NCBI GenBank assembly: GCA_012513125.1
Contig: JAAZCS010000259.1
Span: forward strand, 1-6,972
DNA: 6,972 nt
Direction: 5' to 3'
Source: Treponema sp.
Lineage (GTDB): Bacteria; Spirochaetota; Spirochaetia; Treponematales; Treponemataceae
Of the stretch, positions 4,918 through 6,972 are shown piece by piece. The notes below the pieces were generated by a model. It was given only the letters and a program-made list of their open reading frames with translations. It ran no database searches and had not been told where the DNA came from. The position numbers were made by a program, and so were the translations under genes. Position 1 is the first letter of the stretch. The number at the start of each line of letters is the position of its first letter.

Positions 4918-6812
4918 TTTTTTTATATTTTAAATTTATTTACTTCATTAATAAGTGAATCAATACTGACTTTATTTTCTAAACTAAGCTCATTTACTGC
5001 ATTAACTGCGACAGTCATTTGTTCTGCACCACTTGCCATTTCATTCATTCCTCCAGTTATTTCTTGTGTGATCATATTCATATTAACAGCTTCTTTTGAT
5101 ACCTGTTTACTACCGGTTAGCATTTCGATTGAACTCGCTTGAACTTTTTGTGTAATATCATTTAGAATTGAGATTGCTTCAAGTACTTGTTTACTTCCTT
5201 CATTTTGTTCTTCCATAGCCCTACGAATACCATCCTCCTGTTCAGTAACTATTTTAACTTCATTTTCAATCGTATTAAAATTTGTCGCAACATCTTCTGA
5301 GTATTTAATTATTTTTACTATAGAATCTTTAATTCTTTTTAATACTGTACCGATTGTCTTAGTCTGAGTACTTGAGGATTCAGCAAGTTTTCTAATTTCA
5401 TCAGCGACAACAGCAAATCCTCTACCTGAATCACCAGCGTGAGCAGCTTCAATTGCCGCATTCATCGAGAGTAAATTTGTTTGACTCGCAATATTTTGAA
5501 TTATTTGGCCTATTTCCATAAGACCATCGGATTCTTTCGCAACGTCTTTAATAGCAAGTGTAATTATATCTAACACTTTTCTACCTGCTTCAGAAGAAAA
5601 GGTCAGTTGTTTAATGTTTTCAGAATTTTTAACAAGAGTTGTTGTAACACTACCAATATTCGCCATCATTTCTTCAATCGCTGAAGAAGACTCAGTTACA
5701 TTGGCTGACTGGTCTAAGATAAGTTGGTTTAATTTATCTATGCCTTTGGATATCTGCTCCATAGTAGCACTTGTTTCGGTAACACTGGCAGATTGGCTTA
5801 ATGTCTGATTTTTTATACTCTGAATGTTCGCTGTTATCTCATTAATAGCAGTAGCAGTTTCCGTCATATTACTAGAGAGGTTTTCTCCAAGAATTAGTAA
5901 TGAATTTGACTGACTCCTAACATGAGCTACTAGATTACGGATTTTATCGAATGTTAAATTAAAGTACTTTGCCATGTCTGAAACTTCATCATGTGATTTA
6001 ACTTCAATTTTTCTGGTGAGATCGCCTTCCCCCTCGGAGATATCCTTAAGTATAGTTATTGTCTGTACAAGTGGTTTTGTGATGGACCGTGATATCAACA
6101 CTGATGAAATAATTGATAAAAAAAACAAAACTAAAAGTGCGATCGAAAGATTCTGAATAAAATCACTCATACCGTTTTTTATGATTACATCTATTTCTGA
6201 TATAGGAATACCTATAAATCTTATACCTATTACATTCTTTTGTTTATCTATAATTGCTTGGTAGCCGGTTAGGTAAGGTAAACCAAGAATGTTAGCTTTT
6301 CCTACGTATGTCTCACCTTGCATAACTTTTTGATAAGCAGCACTATCAGTACCAAGAAAAGTACCAACTGCACGTAAACCGTCTTTGTTTAAAATATTTG
6401 TGCTGATTCTGCGAAAATCATTACCTTCACGAACAAAAATTGTAGAGACTACATTAAGATCGTCTCTGATAGCATCAACCATTGTATAGTTCCCTTCAAT
6501 GGAATTTCCTTCTCGGTCGACTAAATGACTATCAATCAATTGAATTTCACCGTAATATCGACTTTCATAAACCTTAGTAGCTTGTAAGTCTCCCTGTAAT
6601 TTCAAACTTAGTGTTAAATTTGTTAAATCGGCTGTGAGTCTATTTGAGTTCACGTATGAGACTATCGAAATAATCGCACTGGTAAAAACTGTCAATAACA
6701 CAACTACAAGCATCAATTTTTTTCTTATCTTCACAATACTCTCCTTGAATATTTTGCTGTAAATATCTAAAGCTAATCCAAACTACTATTTGCGCGCGCA
6801 GCGTCCGTAGAA
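4801..6812 (-). mobile_element. Predicted integron gene cassette carrying a chemoreceptor gene
   Basis: The segment between the two crossover points is 2,012 bp, with one gene, a 78-base leader and a 3' attC site. Its ends carry a mark of cassettes: the sequence at the upstream junction on the minus strand, GTTCTACG (6813-6806), is the exact complement of the CGTAGAAC core that opens its own attC (4917-4910). In the excised circle these would form the perfectly matched core pair of one attC, whereas in the array each attC has mismatched cores, as seen here. The integrase gene is not in the window and would lie to the right if array polarity follows the gene direction. A 2-kb cassette with a large membrane receptor is unusually big; most cassettes are below 1 kb. 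Confidence 0.72.
4923..6734 (-). CDS. Methyl-accepting chemotaxis protein with periplasmic Cache-type sensor
   Basis: A 603-residue transmembrane receptor. Segment 1 (about 7-28) and segment 2 (about 195-217) flank a periplasmic sensor of some 165 residues that resembles the Cache_3-Cache_2 type ([55 protein letters not shown]). A HAMP linker follows (about 218-270, with [13 protein letters not shown]), then a long coiled coil whose hairpin tip, [20 protein letters not shown] and [14 protein letters not shown] (415-450), binds CheA and CheW. Glu/Gln-rich helices [13 protein letters not shown] and [14 protein letters not shown] are likely methylation regions. There is no C-terminal CheR-docking pentapeptide; the protein ends NEVNKFKI. 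The start is GTG at 6734, fixed by AAGGAG at 6746-6741 six bases upstream. No clear promoter is seen in the 78-base leader. It would steer motility toward or away from a small ligand, unknown here. It lies alone between two attC sites, not near other che genes. Confidence 0.96.
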   Translation of the reverse strand: MKIRKKLMLVVVLLTVFTSAIISIVSYVNSNRLTADLTNLTLSLKLQGDLQATKVYESRYYGEIQLIDSHLVDREGNSIEGNYTMVDAIRDDLNVVSTIFVREGNDFRRISTNILNKDGLRAVGTFLGTDSAAYQKVMQGETYVGKANILGLPYLTGYQAIIDKQKNVIGIRFIGIPISEIDVIIKNGMSDFIQNLSIALLVLFFLSIISSVLISRSITKPLVQTITILKDISEGEGDLTRKIEVKSHDEVSDMAKYFNLTFDKIRNLVAHVRSQSNSLLILGENLSSNMTETATAINEITANIQSIKNQTLSQSASVTETSATMEQISKGIDKLNQLILDQSANVTESSSAIEEMMANIGSVTTTLVKNSENIKQLTFSSEAGRKVLDIITLAIKDVAKESDGLMEIGQIIQNIASQTNLLSMNAAIEAAHAGDSGRGFAVVADEIRKLAESSSTQTKTIGTVLKRIKDSIVKIIKYSEDVATNFNTIENEVKIVTEQEDGIRRAMEEQNEGSKQVLEAISILNDITQKVQASSIEMLTGSKQVSKEAVNMNMITQEITGGMNEMASGAEQMTVAVNAVNELSLENKVSIDSLINEVNKFKI

Positions 6813-6873
6813 CATTGTTTTAACTTGTAACGCAGCTTGACTGCGTTGTCGGCTTTGAAAATTATGTTAGGCG
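6806..6873 (-). other. attC recombination site of the preceding cassette
   Basis: A short attC-like site of about 68 bases. On the minus strand the left core GCCTAAC (6872-6866) fits RYYYAAC perfectly; the right core is GTTCTAC (6813-6807), which begins the chemoreceptor cassette. The left arm TTTTCAA pairs with TTAAAA with one extra base, the C, the same asymmetry as in the larger site at 4795-4917. An inner stem AACGCAG/CTGCGTT (6829-6835, 6841-6847) with a 5-base loop closes the structure. The two sites differ in length and inner sequence, as attC sites of different cassettes usually do. Confidence 0.72.
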
Positions 6874-6880
6874 ATACAGC

Positions 6881-6972
6881 TTACTTCCCAAGCAAGCATA
6901 TTTCTTTATACATTACAATGTCGCCATTTTTACAGGCTGTAAAGCATATCCTAATTTTTGCATTATATTTGA
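6881..6972 (-). CDS. C-terminal fragment of an unknown gene in the preceding cassette
   Basis: On the minus strand a frame is open from the window edge to a TAA at 6883-6881, giving 29 residues (KYNAKIRICFTACKNGDI through EICLLGK). I do not recognise it. It is reported because its stop lies eight bases before the left core of the attC site at 6806-6873, the same tight spacing as the chemoreceptor stop to its attC (5 bases), which is where the end of a cassette gene should be. A second frame ends earlier, at about 6922, and cannot be excluded; 29 residues are too few to prove coding. Confidence 0.38.
   Translation of the reverse strand, partial: KYNAKIRICFTACKNGDIVMYKEICLLGK

Noticed and set aside
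1..6972. tRNA, rRNA, CRISPR array or insertion sequence.
   Set aside because: No regular spaced repeats, no tRNA-like cloverleaf, no transposase frame and no terminal inverted repeats of IS type were seen on either strand.

Overview
The window is AT-rich bacterial DNA with short intergenic gaps, ATG/GTG starts and Shine-Dalgarno sites of the AGGAG type. The mix of genes (a Cache/HAMP chemoreceptor, XRE regulators, HipBA, a type III methyltransferase) next to integron-type attC sites fits a spirochaete of the genus Treponema, a group known to carry chromosomal integrons. That assignment is an inference from gene content and style; there is no rRNA or other marker gene here.

Left part (1-2830). 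A type III DNA methyltransferase (mod) runs leftwards out of the window from 725. Divergent from it, after a 132-base gap, is a small XRE-family regulator (858-1220). Next on the plus strand is a two-gene operon: a single-chain XRE plus ImmA/IrrE-type metallopeptidase (1277-2335) that overlaps by four bases a PIN-domain predicted ribonuclease (2332-2748). This operon has a clean sigma70-type promoter (TTTACA, 17 bases, TATATT) set exactly inside a 37-base inverted repeat, so autoregulation is likely. A perfect 14-bp hairpin at 2793-2829 separates these genes from the convergent minus-strand operon.

Middle part (2853-4794). A minus-strand operon reads hipB, hipA, GNAT acetyltransferase, with overlapping or 10-base junctions. 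The hipB promoter (TTGACA, 17, TAATAT) ends 7 bases before the ATG and there is no ribosome binding site, which predicts a leaderless antitoxin mRNA. A 20-bp perfect palindrome covers the -10 box and start, and a partial copy lies 40 bp upstream on the other side of the -35 box.

Right part (4795-6972). A 603-residue methyl-accepting chemotaxis protein (minus strand, GTG start) is bracketed by two structured imperfect inverted repeats, 4795-4917 and 6806-6873, that look like integron attC recombination sites. Both have the extra base in the left arm and AAC/GTT cores. The 8-mer at the start of the predicted cassette is exactly complementary to the 8-mer opening its 3' attC, which is the signature of a mobile gene cassette. 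The chemoreceptor therefore appears to be a 2.0-kb integron cassette, and hipB-hipA-GNAT starts immediately inside the next cassette position. The last 92 bases hold the apparent C-terminus of a gene from the preceding cassette.

Taken together, this is an accessory island: restriction-modification, two toxin-antitoxin-like modules and a chemoreceptor cassette, at what may be one end of a cassette array. The strongest observations are the cassette-borne chemoreceptor, the toxin-antitoxin operon sitting right at an attC junction, the leaderless hipB architecture and the XRE-ImmA/PIN module with its operator-embedded promoter.
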